A stretch of 64,000 nt of DNA from Mycolicibacterium tusciae JS617 (lineage in GTDB: Bacteria > Actinomycetota > Actinomycetes > Mycobacteriales > Mycobacteriaceae): the NCBI RefSeq assembly GCF_000243415.2, contig NZ_KI912270.1, positions 62,001 through 126,000 of the forward strand, read 5' to 3'. Made by a program: the position numbers and the translations under genes. This document shows, one piece after another, positions 35,630 through 46,096 of the stretch; within the stretch, counting starts at the first letter, position 1, and each line of letters begins with the position of its first letter. The notes beneath the pieces are model-generated. The model was not told the origin of the DNA. It did no database searches and was given only the letters and a program-made list of their open reading frames with translations.

Positions 35630-35958
35630 CGGAGACCACTGGCACCCCCGTTGAAAGCATCCGCAAGGCGCTGCTGGGCTATCGCGTCACCGCGTGGATC
35701 ACGGGCATCTGGCTCATTGCGCTCTGCTACGAGATGGTCATGAAGTACGGCTTCGGCGTCGAGGGCCTGAACTGGATCGCCGTCGTCCACGGCTGGGTGT
35801 ACTTCGTGTACCTGCTCTTCACCGCCAACCTCGCGGTGAAGGTGCGCTGGCCGATCGCCAAGACCATCGGCATCCTGCTGGCCGGCACCATCCCGCTCGT
35901 CGGCATCATCGTCGAGCAGATCCAGACCCGCGAGATCAAGCAGAAGCACGACCTGTAG
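35626..35958 (+). CDS. DUF3817 membrane protein (Rv1342c-like)
   Basis: 110 residues with three membrane helices; KALLGYRVTAWITGIWLIALCYEMVMKY, GWVYFVYLLFTANLAVKVRWP and AKTIGILLAGTIPLVGIIVEQ are the DUF3817 blocks. Translationally coupled to lprD. Function unknown. A second DUF3817 protein is at 60747-61157 in this window. Convergent with the dehalogenase gene, 3 bases between stops. Confidence 0.88.
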   Translation: MTETTGTPVESIRKALLGYRVTAWITGIWLIALCYEMVMKYGFGVEGLNWIAVVHGWVYFVYLLFTANLAVKVRWPIAKTIGILLAGTIPLVGIIVEQIQTREIKQKHDL

Positions 35959-35961
35959 TCA

Positions 35962-36846
35962 TTAGGTCAGGTGCTTGAGCACCTCTTCTGCTAGTCGTTC
36001 GCCGCGATCCTCCTGCAGGAAGTGCGACGCACCCTCGATCTTCACCTGCTCCGTCGCCGTCGGAATCAGATCGCAGAAGGCCTGTCCCGCTTTGGGATAG
36101 GGGAAGATCGGATCCTGATCGGAGAACGCGACCAGCGCCGGCTTCTGCCATCGCGACAATTCGTCGGCGACCATACTCATCTGACGTGCGCCAGGCGCAT
36201 CCTCGGCGATCGGCACCAGAAGCGGGAACTGCGCTGCGCCGGCCTTCGACTCGACCGTCGGGAACGGTGCATCGTAGGCAGCCACGACATCGTCGGCAAG
36301 TTCGGTCGCCGTCGCGCCCTGAATCACGAATCCGACGGGCAGATCCGGGTTCTTCTCGGCGAAGTCGCGCCAGGCCATGAACCCTTTGGAGACCCGTCCG
36401 GTGAACAGTCCGGTGTTGAAGATCGCCAGCGCCCCAACACGATCGGCGTTCTCGACGGCCCACCGCAGTCCAATCGCGCCACCCCAGTCCTGCACCACCA
36501 CGATGGCGTCGCTCAGATCGAGTCCGGCGAGCACGCGTGATGTCACCTCGGTGTGCCGGTCGTAGGTGTACCAGCCTCGGTCGGTCGGTTTGTCCGATCG
36601 CCCGAACCCCGCGTAGTCGGGAACCACCACCCGATTGCCAGCCTCGACAAGTGGGCCGATCAGCTTGCGGTACAGGTAGGCCCAACTCGGCTCACCGTGA
36701 AAGCACACGATCGGCCTGCCGCCGCGTGGCCCCTCGTCGACGTAGTGCATGCGCAGCCCGTCGACGTCGACGTAGTTGGGCGCGAAGTCATAGCCCGGCA
36801 GGTTCTCAAAGCGTTCGTCCGGCGTCCGAAAGACCTCATCAGTCAT
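35962..36846 (-). CDS. haloalkane dehalogenase, HLD-I (DhmA-like) subfamily
   Basis: 294 residues, alpha/beta hydrolase. The catalytic pentad is visible: nucleophile Asp120 and halide-binding Trp121 in VVVQDWGG, second halide Trp159 in GFMAWRDF, acid Asp245 in SDQDPIFP and base His275 in GASHFLQED, with the oxyanion motif HGEPSW (residues 50-55). The arrangement is that of the HLD-I subfamily, to which M. tuberculosis Rv2296 and M. avium DhmA belong. Converts halogenated alkanes to alcohols in the cytoplasm. ATG 36846. Sits in a segment absent from the equivalent M. tuberculosis locus. Confidence 0.9.
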   Translation of the reverse strand: MTDEVFRTPDERFENLPGYDFAPNYVDVDGLRMHYVDEGPRGGRPIVCFHGEPSWAYLYRKLIGPLVEAGNRVVVPDYAGFGRSDKPTDRGWYTYDRHTEVTSRVLAGLDLSDAIVVVQDWGGAIGLRWAVENADRVGALAIFNTGLFTGRVSKGFMAWRDFAEKNPDLPVGFVIQGATATELADDVVAAYDAPFPTVESKAGAAQFPLLVPIAEDAPGARQMSMVADELSRWQKPALVAFSDQDPIFPYPKAGQAFCDLIPTATEQVKIEGASHFLQEDRGERLAEEVLKHLT

Positions 36847-36870
36847 CGTCGTACCGTAACCCTGACTTGA

Positions 36871-37092
36871 CCGACCGAACGCAGTTATCAAGCCGTCGGC
36901 GTCGATGAGCTGTGCCAGGCCGCCGATGTCCGGAAGGGCAGCTTCTATCACTACTTCTCGCCGAAGTCGGAACTCGCCAAGGCCGTCATCGACCTGCACG
37001 CCGGCGTCATCGTGCTCGCCAAACTGAACAACTCCGGCGTCGATGCGCTGCCACCCGCGCTTCACGAGTTCATCGACGGCTACCTCGTCGAC
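36871..37092 (+). pseudogene. remnant of a TetR-family regulator gene
   Basis: After an in-frame TGA (36868-36870) the plus strand reads ERSYQAVGVDELCQAADV then RKGSFYHYFSPKSELAKAV and AGVIVLAKLNNSGVDALPPAL. This is the recognition-helix half of a TetR HTH and the first ligand-domain helix. The start codon, first HTH helix and the rest of the protein are missing, and the reading then runs into the antisense of the exporter gene. No start codon exists in the fragment. It points to a deleted regulator that once lay between the dehalogenase and the exporter. Confidence 0.8.
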
Positions 37093-38549
37093 GCTGCCAC
37101 CTCAGCCGGCGCGACATCCTGTTCAGCATCCCCATCGACACGGGCCACCGGAATCAACACGGCGAGGACGGCCGCGAGGATCGCCATCCCCCCTGCGATC
37201 AGCAGACCGATCCGAAACGCCGTCAACGACGGAAACTCCTGACCCGCAACGGAGATCGTCAATCCCGTCAAGACCGCGCCGACCACAGCGCTCGATATCG
37301 ACGTTCCGAGCGCTCGCGCGAGTGCATTGATGCCATTCGCGGCCGCCGTTTCCGACATCGGCACCGCGGCATTGATGAGCGCTGGCATAGACGAGTAGGC
37401 AAACCCCACCCCGATGCTGACCAGAACGTTGAACAGGCACACCTGCCATGCGCTGCCGAGGAGCATCAACCCGGCGAGGTAGGCGGCAGCGATGATCGCG
37501 CAGCCGATCGTGAGGGTGAACCTCGGGCCGCGGGCGGCGGCGATTGTCGACGCGATCGGCGACGACACCATCATCGCCAGGCCACCGGGCGCCAACCACA
37601 GACCCGCTTCGACCATTGAAAGCCCCAGCCCGTAGCCGGTGGCAGCGGGCAACTCGAGGATCTGCGGGCCGATCAGCGCCAGCGCGAACATCGCGAAACC
37701 GACCGCAATCGACGCGACGTTCGTCATCAGCACTGGCCGCTTGACCGTCGTCCGTAGGTCTACCATCGGCGAATCGGTGCGCAGTTGCCACCAGGCGAAC
37801 ATCGCGAAGATGACGATCGACGCGGCGAACATTCCCAGCGTGAAAGCGCTACTCCAGCCCCAACTGCCGCCCTTGGATATTCCGAGCAAAAGCGTCACGA
37901 GACCGGCCGCGAGCCCAAGGGCGCCGAGCGGATCGAGGCGGTCAGTCGACGCCGACGGGATACGCGGCACCAGCACCGCGAACAAGACTCCCGATACCGC
38001 GCCGAGCATCGCCGCGAACCAGAACACCGCATGCCAGTCGAAGTGGTCGGCGATGATCGCCGCCAACGGCAACCCGAGCGCGCCACCCACGCCGAACGAC
38101 GCGCTCATCAACCCCATCGCGGTGCCGACGCGGTGAGCAGGCACACATGTCCGCAGCACGCTGATTCCGAGCGGGACGATGGGCACGCCAAAGCCCTGTA
38201 GGGCACGGCCGATGACCACCGGTACCCACGCGCTCGTCGATGCCGCGATCAGTGAGCCGACGGTCATGAGTACCGCGCAGGCGATCAGCAGGCGTTTGGG
38301 ACCGTACATGTCACCGAGCCTGCCCACCACCGGGGTTGCGACGGCCGCAACGAGCAGTGTCGCCGTGATCACCCACGAAGCATTGGACGCGTTCGTGTTC
38401 AGCAGGGTCGGCAACTCGGGAATCAGCGGGATCACCAGTGTCTGCATCAGTGACATGCAGGTGCCGGTTGTCGCCAGCACAGCGACCACGACGGCGGGAT
38501 GACGAGTGCGTCCGAGGTCACCGATTCCCGGCGTGGTCAGACGACGCAT
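37080..38549 (-). CDS. DHA2-family MFS drug exporter
   Basis: 489 residues with 14 predicted helices. GRLGDMYGPKRLLIACAVLM is the family A-loop, and IGRALQGFGVPIVPLGISVLR and ASFGVGGALGLPLAAIIADHFDWHAVFW carry the antiporter motif C region of H+-coupled exporters. ATG 38549; reading upstream to 38963 would run through rdgB in another frame. The last codons (37080-37092) lie on the TetR remnant, suggesting the C-terminus was reshaped by the deletion. Substrate unknown. Confidence 0.9.
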   Translation of the reverse strand: MRRLTTPGIGDLGRTRHPAVVVAVLATTGTCMSLMQTLVIPLIPELPTLLNTNASNASWVITATLLVAAVATPVVGRLGDMYGPKRLLIACAVLMTVGSLIAASTSAWVPVVIGRALQGFGVPIVPLGISVLRTCVPAHRVGTAMGLMSASFGVGGALGLPLAAIIADHFDWHAVFWFAAMLGAVSGVLFAVLVPRIPSASTDRLDPLGALGLAAGLVTLLLGISKGGSWGWSSAFTLGMFAASIVIFAMFAWWQLRTDSPMVDLRTTVKRPVLMTNVASIAVGFAMFALALIGPQILELPAATGYGLGLSMVEAGLWLAPGGLAMMVSSPIASTIAAARGPRFTLTIGCAIIAAAYLAGLMLLGSAWQVCLFNVLVSIGVGFAYSSMPALINAAVPMSETAAANGINALARALGTSISSAVVGAVLTGLTISVAGQEFPSLTAFRIGLLIAGGMAILAAVLAVLIPVARVDGDAEQDVAPAEVAASTR

Positions 38550-38607
38550 CTCGGGGATGCTACCGATTAGTTCGGCTATACAAAATTTGCGCGGAGAACG
38601 TCGCGCG

Positions 38608-39219
38608 TCACAAGAGCTTCCGAAGCGAGGGCACCAGCAGCGCCAAAGCACGGCCACGATGCGATACCGCATCCTTCTCGGCGGCGCTGAGCTCCGCGGC
38701 CGTGCGCGTCGACCCCGACGGCAGGAACACTGGGTCGTAACCGAATCCGCCGTCGCCGCGCGGTTCCCGCACAATGCTGCCCGGCCACTCACCGCGCACC
38801 ACGACTTCGCCTGCCGCCGAGACCAAGGCGCATGCCGATACGAATGCCGCGGCGCGCCGGGTGTCCGGCACATCCCCCAATTGCCCCAACAGCAGCGCGG
38901 TGTTGGCTCGATCTTTCTCGGCGGCATCGCCGGCCGCGCCCGACCACCGGGCCGACAGCACACCCGGCATTCCGTTTAGCGCAGCCACCTCGAGGCCCGA
39001 ATCGTCGGCGACCGAGGCCAGACCCGTCGCGCGGTACGCATCGCGCGCCTTCGCCAACGCGTTCTCCTCGAACGTCGCGCCCGTCTCCGGCGCTTCGTCG
39101 AAGGCCGCGACGTCATCGAGCGACAACAGCGCCAGACCCGACACTCCCGCAGCGTCGAGAACGCGGTGCAGTTCGGCCAGCTTCTTGCGATTGCGGCTGG
39201 CGACAAGTAGATCGGTCAG
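38608..39219 (-). CDS. rdgB: RdgB/HAM1 family dITP/XTP pyrophosphatase
   Basis: 203 residues if started at the non-standard CTG 39219, giving [17 protein letters not shown], which contains the nucleotide-binding SxNxxKxxE motif essential to the family, then [47 protein letters not shown] blocks and the C-terminal SHRGRAL. The CTG overlaps the TGA of rph (CTGA), a normal coupling pattern. The first standard start, GTG 39144, would delete the catalytic N-terminus. Removes ITP, dITP and XTP from the pool. Order rph-rdgB is as in M. tuberculosis Rv1340-Rv1341. Confidence 0.9.
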   Translation of the reverse strand: MTDLLVASRNRKKLAELHRVLDAAGVSGLALLSLDDVAAFDEAPETGATFEENALAKARDAYRATGLASVADDSGLEVAALNGMPGVLSARWSGAAGDAAEKDRANTALLLGQLGDVPDTRRAAAFVSACALVSAAGEVVVRGEWPGSIVREPRGDGGFGYDPVFLPSGSTRTAAELSAAEKDAVSHRGRALALLVPSLRKLL

Positions 39220-39998
39220 CTTCCGAAGGCTTTCTTCGCCGGCTCCGACGACTCCGGCAGCACTCCGGGGTAGGGCAACTCCAGCGCCTCGCCTTGGATG
39301 ACGAAGATTTCTTCACATGCCGCCATCGCAGCGTCGAGCATCTTGTCCAGCGTCGAGCGAGGGAAGGTGGCCCCTTCGCCGGTGCCCTGGATCTCGACCA
39401 GCGTCCCGGTGTCTGTCGTGACGACGTTCATGTCGACCTCGGCGCGCGAATCCTCCGTGTAGGGCAGGTCGACGCGGACACGGCCGTCGACCACACCAAC
39501 ACTCACCGCGGCGATCGCACACGACAAGGGCCGCGGATCCGACAACTTGCCCGCCGCGCCCAGATACGTCACCGCATCCGAGAGCGCCACGTACGCACCG
39601 GTGATCGCCGCGGTGCGAGTACCGCCGTCGGCCTGCAGCACATCGCAGTCGATCGCGATGGTGTTCTCCCCCAGCGCGCCAAGATCGATGCAGGCGCGCA
39701 GTGACCGCCCGACGAGCCGGCTTATCTCCTGGGTGCGACCGCCGACGCGGCCCTTGACCGACTCGCGGTCGGAGCGGTCGTGCGTGGCCGCCGGCAGCAT
39801 CGCGTACTCTGCGGTCAGCCAGCCCTGCCCGGAACCCCTACGCCAGCGGGGCACACCTTCGGTGACACTGGCGGTGCACATGACCCGGGTCTGGCCGAAC
39901 TCCACAAGCACCGACCCGGCGGGATGCGTGGTGAAGCCGCGGGTGATGCGTACCGGTCGCAGCTCGTCGTCAAGGCGGCCGTCTTCTCGTCTGGACAC
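39216..39998 (-). CDS. rph: ribonuclease PH
   Basis: 260 residues; [43 protein letters not shown] opens in the classic way, and [14 protein letters not shown] and [18 protein letters not shown] are the phosphate-binding and catalytic blocks. A phosphorolytic 3'-5' exonuclease trimming tRNA 3' ends; functions as a hexamer. Coupled to rdgB downstream. Confidence 0.97.
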   Translation of the reverse strand: MSRREDGRLDDELRPVRITRGFTTHPAGSVLVEFGQTRVMCTASVTEGVPRWRRGSGQGWLTAEYAMLPAATHDRSDRESVKGRVGGRTQEISRLVGRSLRACIDLGALGENTIAIDCDVLQADGGTRTAAITGAYVALSDAVTYLGAAGKLSDPRPLSCAIAAVSVGVVDGRVRVDLPYTEDSRAEVDMNVVTTDTGTLVEIQGTGEGATFPRSTLDKMLDAAMAACEEIFVIQGEALELPYPGVLPESSEPAKKAFGS

Positions 39999-40056
39999 GG
40001 GCCAACCCTATCCGGTGGGCCCGACGCGCCGGCCGAGCCGGCAATCAAGCACCAGC

Positions 40057-40830
40057 TCAGGACCGTGCGACCTCGAATGACTCGCCGCACACCACCGCGT
40101 GCACCGGACCGTCGAACTCAGCCTTGGCCTCACTGATGACGTCTTCGCGCGATGTCCACGGCGGGATGTGCGTCAACAGCAGTTCGCCGACACCCGCGTT
40201 GGCCGCGGCCCGGCCTGCTTCTGTCCCCGACAGATGTAGCCTCGGCGGCCGCTCCGGCGAATGCGTCCACGACGCCTCGCAGAGAAAGACATCGGCTCCG
40301 CGGGCCAGGTCGATCAGGGCATCGCAGTAACCGGTGTCGCCGCTGTAGACCAATGTGGCGCCCGTCGGATCGGAGAATCGAAGGCCGTACGACTCGGTGG
40401 GATGGCAGACGAGGCGAGGCACGACGTTCAGCGTCCCGATCTCCACCGCGCGGTTGTCCACCCAGTGACGGATGTCGAAAATGTCGGAGAAGTCGTCGAT
40501 CTCCCCACCCTCGGGCGACGACGCGGCACCCAGCCGAGCCCAGGTATTGGCGGGCCCGAACATCACGCCGCGCTCCTGCGCCGGCGACGGGTGATAGCGC
40601 CGCCATACGAATAGGCCCGGAAGATCGAGACAATGGTCTGCGTGCAGATGCGAGAGGAGTACGTAGACAGAATTCGGATCGGCATACCGCTGCAGGGCAC
40701 CCAGCACGCCGCCGCCGAAATCGAGAACTAGCGGCGGGGTATCGGGGGCGGTAACCAGATAGCCGGACGCTGGCGAATCAGGACCGACAACACTGCCGGA
40801 GCAACCGAGTACGGTGATTCGCACACTCAC
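40057..40830 (-). CDS. MBL-fold cAMP phosphodiesterase (Rv1339-like)
   Basis: 257 residues from GTG 40830. VRITVLGCSGSVVGPDSPASGYLV at the start, the metal-binding HLHADHCLDLPGLFVWRRYHPSP, YSGDTGYCD and LLTHIPPWTSREDVISEAKAEFDGPVHAVVCGE are nearly those of M. tuberculosis Rv1339, described as an atypical cyclic AMP phosphodiesterase. It could offset the adenylate cyclase coded at 24055. An in-frame extension to 41040 lacks conserved sequence. The murI stop is 59 bases upstream. Confidence 0.92.
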   Translation of the reverse strand: MSVRITVLGCSGSVVGPDSPASGYLVTAPDTPPLVLDFGGGVLGALQRYADPNSVYVLLSHLHADHCLDLPGLFVWRRYHPSPAQERGVMFGPANTWARLGAASSPEGGEIDDFSDIFDIRHWVDNRAVEIGTLNVVPRLVCHPTESYGLRFSDPTGATLVYSGDTGYCDALIDLARGADVFLCEASWTHSPERPPRLHLSGTEAGRAAANAGVGELLLTHIPPWTSREDVISEAKAEFDGPVHAVVCGESFEVARS

Positions 40831-40888
40831 TAGCTTGCCATGCCCACCAGCCGCAAGACGAAAACATCGCTGGTTTGCGCGACGAAAT

Positions 40889-41718
40889 TCACTTCTTCCC
40901 TCCAGCAGGGCGCTGAACAGGGCGAACACCTTCGACTGTCGGGCCAAGGAATCGGCCCGCAAGTGTGGTGAACGCCTCAGGATCACCGGTCGCCTCGAAA
41001 CGGCGGCGAACAGCGGGCTCCGCGTCGCCGGGATGCTCATGTAGCAAATCGAGTTCGGTGAGTACCCGAAGCAAGTCCTTGGCGGTTTCCTCCGCGCTGG
41101 ACACCAGCGTGACGTGATCGCCCATCGCGAGTTGGATCAGACCCGACAGCATCGGGTAGTGCGTGCACCCGAGCACCAACGTGTCGACCTCGGCACGTTG
41201 CAGCGGCTCCAGATATCCCTCCGCGAGGCCGAGCACCTGGCGTCCGCTGGTCACTCCCCGCTCGACGAAGTCGACGAACCGCGGACACGCCACCCCGATC
41301 ACCTCGGTGTCGCGCGCCGCCGCGAACGCGTCGTGATACGCCCCCGACGCGATCGTCGCCTCGGTGCCGATGACGCCGATGCGGCCGTTGCGCGTGGCGG
41401 CAACCGCACGACGCACAGCGGGCAGGATCACCTCGATCACGGGCACGGGCGCGTACCGCTCCCTGGCGTCGCGCAGGCACGCCGATGACGCCGTATTGCA
41501 CGCGATCACAAGCGCCTTGACACCGCGCTCGACCAGATCGTCACCGATCGACAACGCATGCGCGCGAATCTCCGGGATGGTCAACGGACCGTATGGACCG
41601 TTGGCGGTGTCGCCGACGTAGATGATGTCTTCGTCGGGTAGTTGGTCGATGATCGCGCGAGCGACCGTCAGCCCGCCGACCCCGGAATCGAAAATCCCGA
41701 CCGGCGCAGATGCAGACC

Positions 41719-41722
<4 letters not shown>
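40889..41722 (-). CDS. murI: glutamate racemase
   Basis: 277 residues with the two catalytic cysteines C75 (ACNTAS) and C186 (LGCTHYP) and the N-terminal [21 protein letters not shown]. Makes D-glutamate for peptidoglycan. GTG start overlaps the rhomboid stop (GTGA). Confidence 0.97.
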
Positions 41723-43376
<1,654 letters not shown>

Positions 43377-43649
43377 TCAGCCACCTGCGACGGCGGGCAG
43401 GATCGTCACCGAATCTCCGTCGGAGACCGCGGTATCCAGCCCTCCGGAAAACCGCACATCCTCGTCGTTGACGTAGATGTTGACGAAACGGTTCAGCTTG
43501 CCGTCATCCATCAGGCGATCGGAGATTCCCGAGTAGTTGGCTTCGAGATCGCTGATCACCGCACCCACGGTTTCGCCCGCTGCGGTGACACGCTTCTCAC
43601 CGCCGGTGTGGGTGCGCAGGATGGTTGGGATCGACACGGTGACAGACAT
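43377..43649 (-). CDS. cysO: sulfur carrier protein CysO
   Basis: 90 residues, ubiquitin/MoaD-like, ending AVAGG, the di-glycine that is thiocarboxylated. Donates sulfur to CysM and carries the nascent cysteine until Mec releases it. 24 bases downstream of mec. Confidence 0.97.
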   Translation of the reverse strand: MSVTVSIPTILRTHTGGEKRVTAAGETVGAVISDLEANYSGISDRLMDDGKLNRFVNIYVNDEDVRFSGGLDTAVSDGDSVTILPAVAGG

Positions 43650-43673
43650 GGGCCGGTCACTCCTTTCAAGGAC

Positions 43674-44087
43674 CTAGTACTGCTCGACGATCTTGACGGG
43701 TTCTTCGGTGACGACGCCGTCGAGGATGCGGTAACTGCGCAGCTCGTGCACATCGGGGTTGCGCGTGGACACCAGCACGTAGTGGGCGTCCGGTTCGGAC
43801 GCGTACGAGACGTCGGTACGGCTTGGGTAGGCCTCGGTGGCGGTATGCGAGTGATAGATCACGACGGGCGCCTCGTCTGCCTCGTCCATCGCGCGCCACA
43901 CCTTGAGCTGCTCGCCGGAGTCGAACCGGTAGAACGTCGGCGAGCGCTCGGCGTTGGTCATCGCGATGAAACGCTCCGCGCGGTCGGACCCCTCTGGTCC
44001 GGCGATCACCCCGCACGCTTCGTCCGGGTGGTCGGCGCGAGCGTGGGCGACCATGGCATCGACCAGGTCCGCCCGGATCACCAGCAC
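43674..44087 (-). CDS. mec: CysO-cysteine peptidase Mec (JAMM)
   Basis: 137 residues with the full JAMM zinc site E23 (DEACG), H79-S-H81, S89 and D92 (H-x-H-x7-S-x2-D). Releases cysteine from CysO. First gene of the mec-cysO-cysM set. Confidence 0.97.
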   Translation of the reverse strand: MLVIRADLVDAMVAHARADHPDEACGVIAGPEGSDRAERFIAMTNAERSPTFYRFDSGEQLKVWRAMDEADEAPVVIYHSHTATEAYPSRTDVSYASEPDAHYVLVSTRNPDVHELRSYRILDGVVTEEPVKIVEQY

Positions 44088-44116
44088 AGCAACATCCTCC
44101 TACTAACCGCGTCCGA

Positions 44117-45136
44117 TCATTCGAACGCTCCGGGCAACATGTCCCGGTACGTCGGTATTCCGGCTACCGACTCGGCGGCCAGCACACCCACCAGGACCGC
44201 GCGGGCCAGGCAGTCCGCGGCGGCCGCCCCCAGCGCGGTGATCAGGGGCACCTCCGGCGACATCGACGCCGGAGTTGTCGGGTCCGGCGGCACTTCGATG
44301 GCTCCAGTGGCCAGCGCAAACACCGTATCGCCATCAAGTGGGGTGTGCGACGGCCGGATGGTGCGTGCGAGCCCGTCCTGGGCGGCGACGGCCATCCGAC
44401 GGCACCCGGCCTTGCTCAGCACGGCATCGGTCGCGACGACGGCGATGGTGGTGTTGAGCGGGCTGAGCTCGGTGTGACGGTCGGCGTAGGCGGCGATCTG
44501 ATCGGCAGGCGGGGAGATGAGGCCGAACTCCTCGATCGAATCGGCGAGCCAGGGCAACCCGGTCGCCGGATCCACAGCGTCACCAGCGGCGTTGACAACC
44601 ACGACCGCGCCCACCGTCACCCCGGACTCGAGCGTCACCGACGCGGTGCCGACGCCGCCCTTGAGCACGCCGACGCGCGCCCCGACGCCGGCGCCCACCG
44701 TGCCGATGGCCACATCGGTGCCCGCGCTCTCGGCGGCGGCCCGGCCGAACTCCGCATCCGGACGGCACTTCCAGCCACCGACCGGCAGATCAAAAATCAC
44801 CGCGGAGGGAACGATCGGCACCACACCGTCCTCCAGCGCCACCCCCCGGCCCTGCTCCTCCAGCCACTCCATCACGCCGTGTGCTGCGGCCAGACCGAAC
44901 GCGCTACCTCCGCTGAGCACCACGGCGTCGACATGGCGCACCGAGTTGATCGGGTCGAGCAGGTCGGTCTCGCGCGTTCCCGGTGCACCGCCGCGGCAAT
45001 CGACGGCACCCACCGTCCCCGGCGGGGTCAACACGACCGTCGTCCCCGCGGCCCAACCCGAACCGAGTTCGACATCGGAATCGATCCGATGGTGATGGCC
45101 GACGAGGATTCCGCCGACGTCGGTGATCGCACCCAT
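44117..45136 (-). CDS. P1-family (DmpA-type) aminopeptidase/hydrolase, Rv1333-like
   Basis: 339 residues from ATG 45136. VGGILVGHHHRID, GAPGTRETDLLDPINSVRHVDAVVLSGGSAFGLAAAHGV and VGTVGAGVGARVGVLKGGVGTAS are family blocks; these Ntn-hydrolases self-cleave before a nucleophilic Ser/Thr in a region like the last of these. Likely an aminopeptidase or lactam/ester hydrolase. DUF2017 ends 2 bases before. Confidence 0.88.
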   Translation of the reverse strand: MGAITDVGGILVGHHHRIDSDVELGSGWAAGTTVVLTPPGTVGAVDCRGGAPGTRETDLLDPINSVRHVDAVVLSGGSAFGLAAAHGVMEWLEEQGRGVALEDGVVPIVPSAVIFDLPVGGWKCRPDAEFGRAAAESAGTDVAIGTVGAGVGARVGVLKGGVGTASVTLESGVTVGAVVVVNAAGDAVDPATGLPWLADSIEEFGLISPPADQIAAYADRHTELSPLNTTIAVVATDAVLSKAGCRRMAVAAQDGLARTIRPSHTPLDGDTVFALATGAIEVPPDPTTPASMSPEVPLITALGAAAADCLARAVLVGVLAAESVAGIPTYRDMLPGAFE

Positions 45137-45138
45137 CG

Positions 45139-45720
45139 CTATGACTTCCCCATCATTGAAAGCACCAGATATTCCTGCAGCACGGTCAGCCACTGATACA
45201 CATCCAGATGGCCCGCCATCGGATGCTCGGGCGGCAAATCCGCAGGCCCATCCTGCGCGACTCCGAGCATGGTGCCCAGCGCGAGCCGCATGTCGTTGAC
45301 CGCCGCGGCCCACGCGTGCGCGTCGTCCTCGGTGAGCTCGAACTTGCCCCCGTGCTCTGGGACGGTGTCCAGCAGCCGTTGCGCCGCTTCACGTTTGGCT
45401 TCGATGATCTCCGGCTCGTGGAGGCTGCGCAGCGCGCTGTTGAGGCTCTTGGCGGGTCCGGAACCGGCCGGATGTTCGGTGTGCGGACGGAAGAAGTCCG
45501 GCAACAGCCGCTTCATCGTCTCGTCCTCCGGAGGCGACGAGTTGCCGGTGCGCATTCCGGTTATCTCTTCGAGTTCGTCAGCAGGAGAGGATGATTCGCG
45601 GTCATCGAGCATTCCGACCATCGACGTCGCCAGGTTCTGCAGCAACGACACCTCGTGAGCGGCCAGTGCCGATCGGAAGCGCGGGCCGTCGGCGGTGTCG
45701 ACCCGTTTCCATTTGCGCAC
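45139..45720 (-). CDS. DUF2017 protein (Rv1332-like)
   Basis: 193 residues, mostly helical with no membrane segment (RKWKRVDTADGPRFRSALAAHEVSLLQNLATSMVGML, LHEPEIIEAKREAAQRLLDTVPEHGGKFELT, read in parts). Invariably paired with clpS in actinobacteria. Function unknown; possibly linked to ClpS-ClpCP proteolysis. Seven bases from clpS. Confidence 0.88.
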   Translation of the reverse strand: MRKWKRVDTADGPRFRSALAAHEVSLLQNLATSMVGMLDDRESSSPADELEEITGMRTGNSSPPEDETMKRLLPDFFRPHTEHPAGSGPAKSLNSALRSLHEPEIIEAKREAAQRLLDTVPEHGGKFELTEDDAHAWAAAVNDMRLALGTMLGVAQDGPADLPPEHPMAGHLDVYQWLTVLQEYLVLSMMGKS

Positions 45721-45727
45721 AGTCGGA

Positions 45728-46042
45728 TCAGCGGTCCTGCTGCAGGGTCGCCCACAAGCCCGCGGCGTGCAGCTTCGAGACGTCGACCTCCATCGACTCC
45801 CGGCTGCCCGCCGACACGACAGCCTTACCCTCGGTGTGCACCTGCATCATGAGTTTGGTCGCGTGCGGCTCGCTGTAGCCGAAGAGTTTCTGGAGGACGT
45901 ACGTCACGTACGTCATCAAGTTGACCGGGTCGTCCCAGACCAGGGTGACCCAGGGGCTATCCGTCGCTGAATCTTCCCGCTGGAGGGTGGCGACGTCGCG
46001 TTCCTCGCGAGTTCCCGGTCGGGCCTTCGCTGGCGTAACCAT
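45728..46042 (-). CDS. clpS: ClpS N-end-rule adaptor
   Basis: 104 residues; [20 protein letters not shown] and [44 protein letters not shown] are the ClpS core. Presents N-degron substrates to ClpC. Divergent from pncB. Confidence 0.95.
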   Translation of the reverse strand: MVTPAKARPGTREERDVATLQREDSATDSPWVTLVWDDPVNLMTYVTYVLQKLFGYSEPHATKLMMQVHTEGKAVVSAGSRESMEVDVSKLHAAGLWATLQQDR

Positions 46043-46096
46043 GTGGATAAGGATAGCCCGGCCATAGAAGGGGCCTCGAACTACTACGGTTGCGGT

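Noticed and set aside
34323..36846. tRNA-Leu as integration site of a mobile island
   Set aside because: No integrase, no second copy of the tRNA 3' end as att repeat was seen, and lprD and DUF3817 are core genes.
40057..41040. Extended N-terminus for the Rv1339-like phosphodiesterase
   Set aside because: The added region overlaps murI and is unlike the family. GTG 40830 matches the conserved beginning VRITVLGCSGS.
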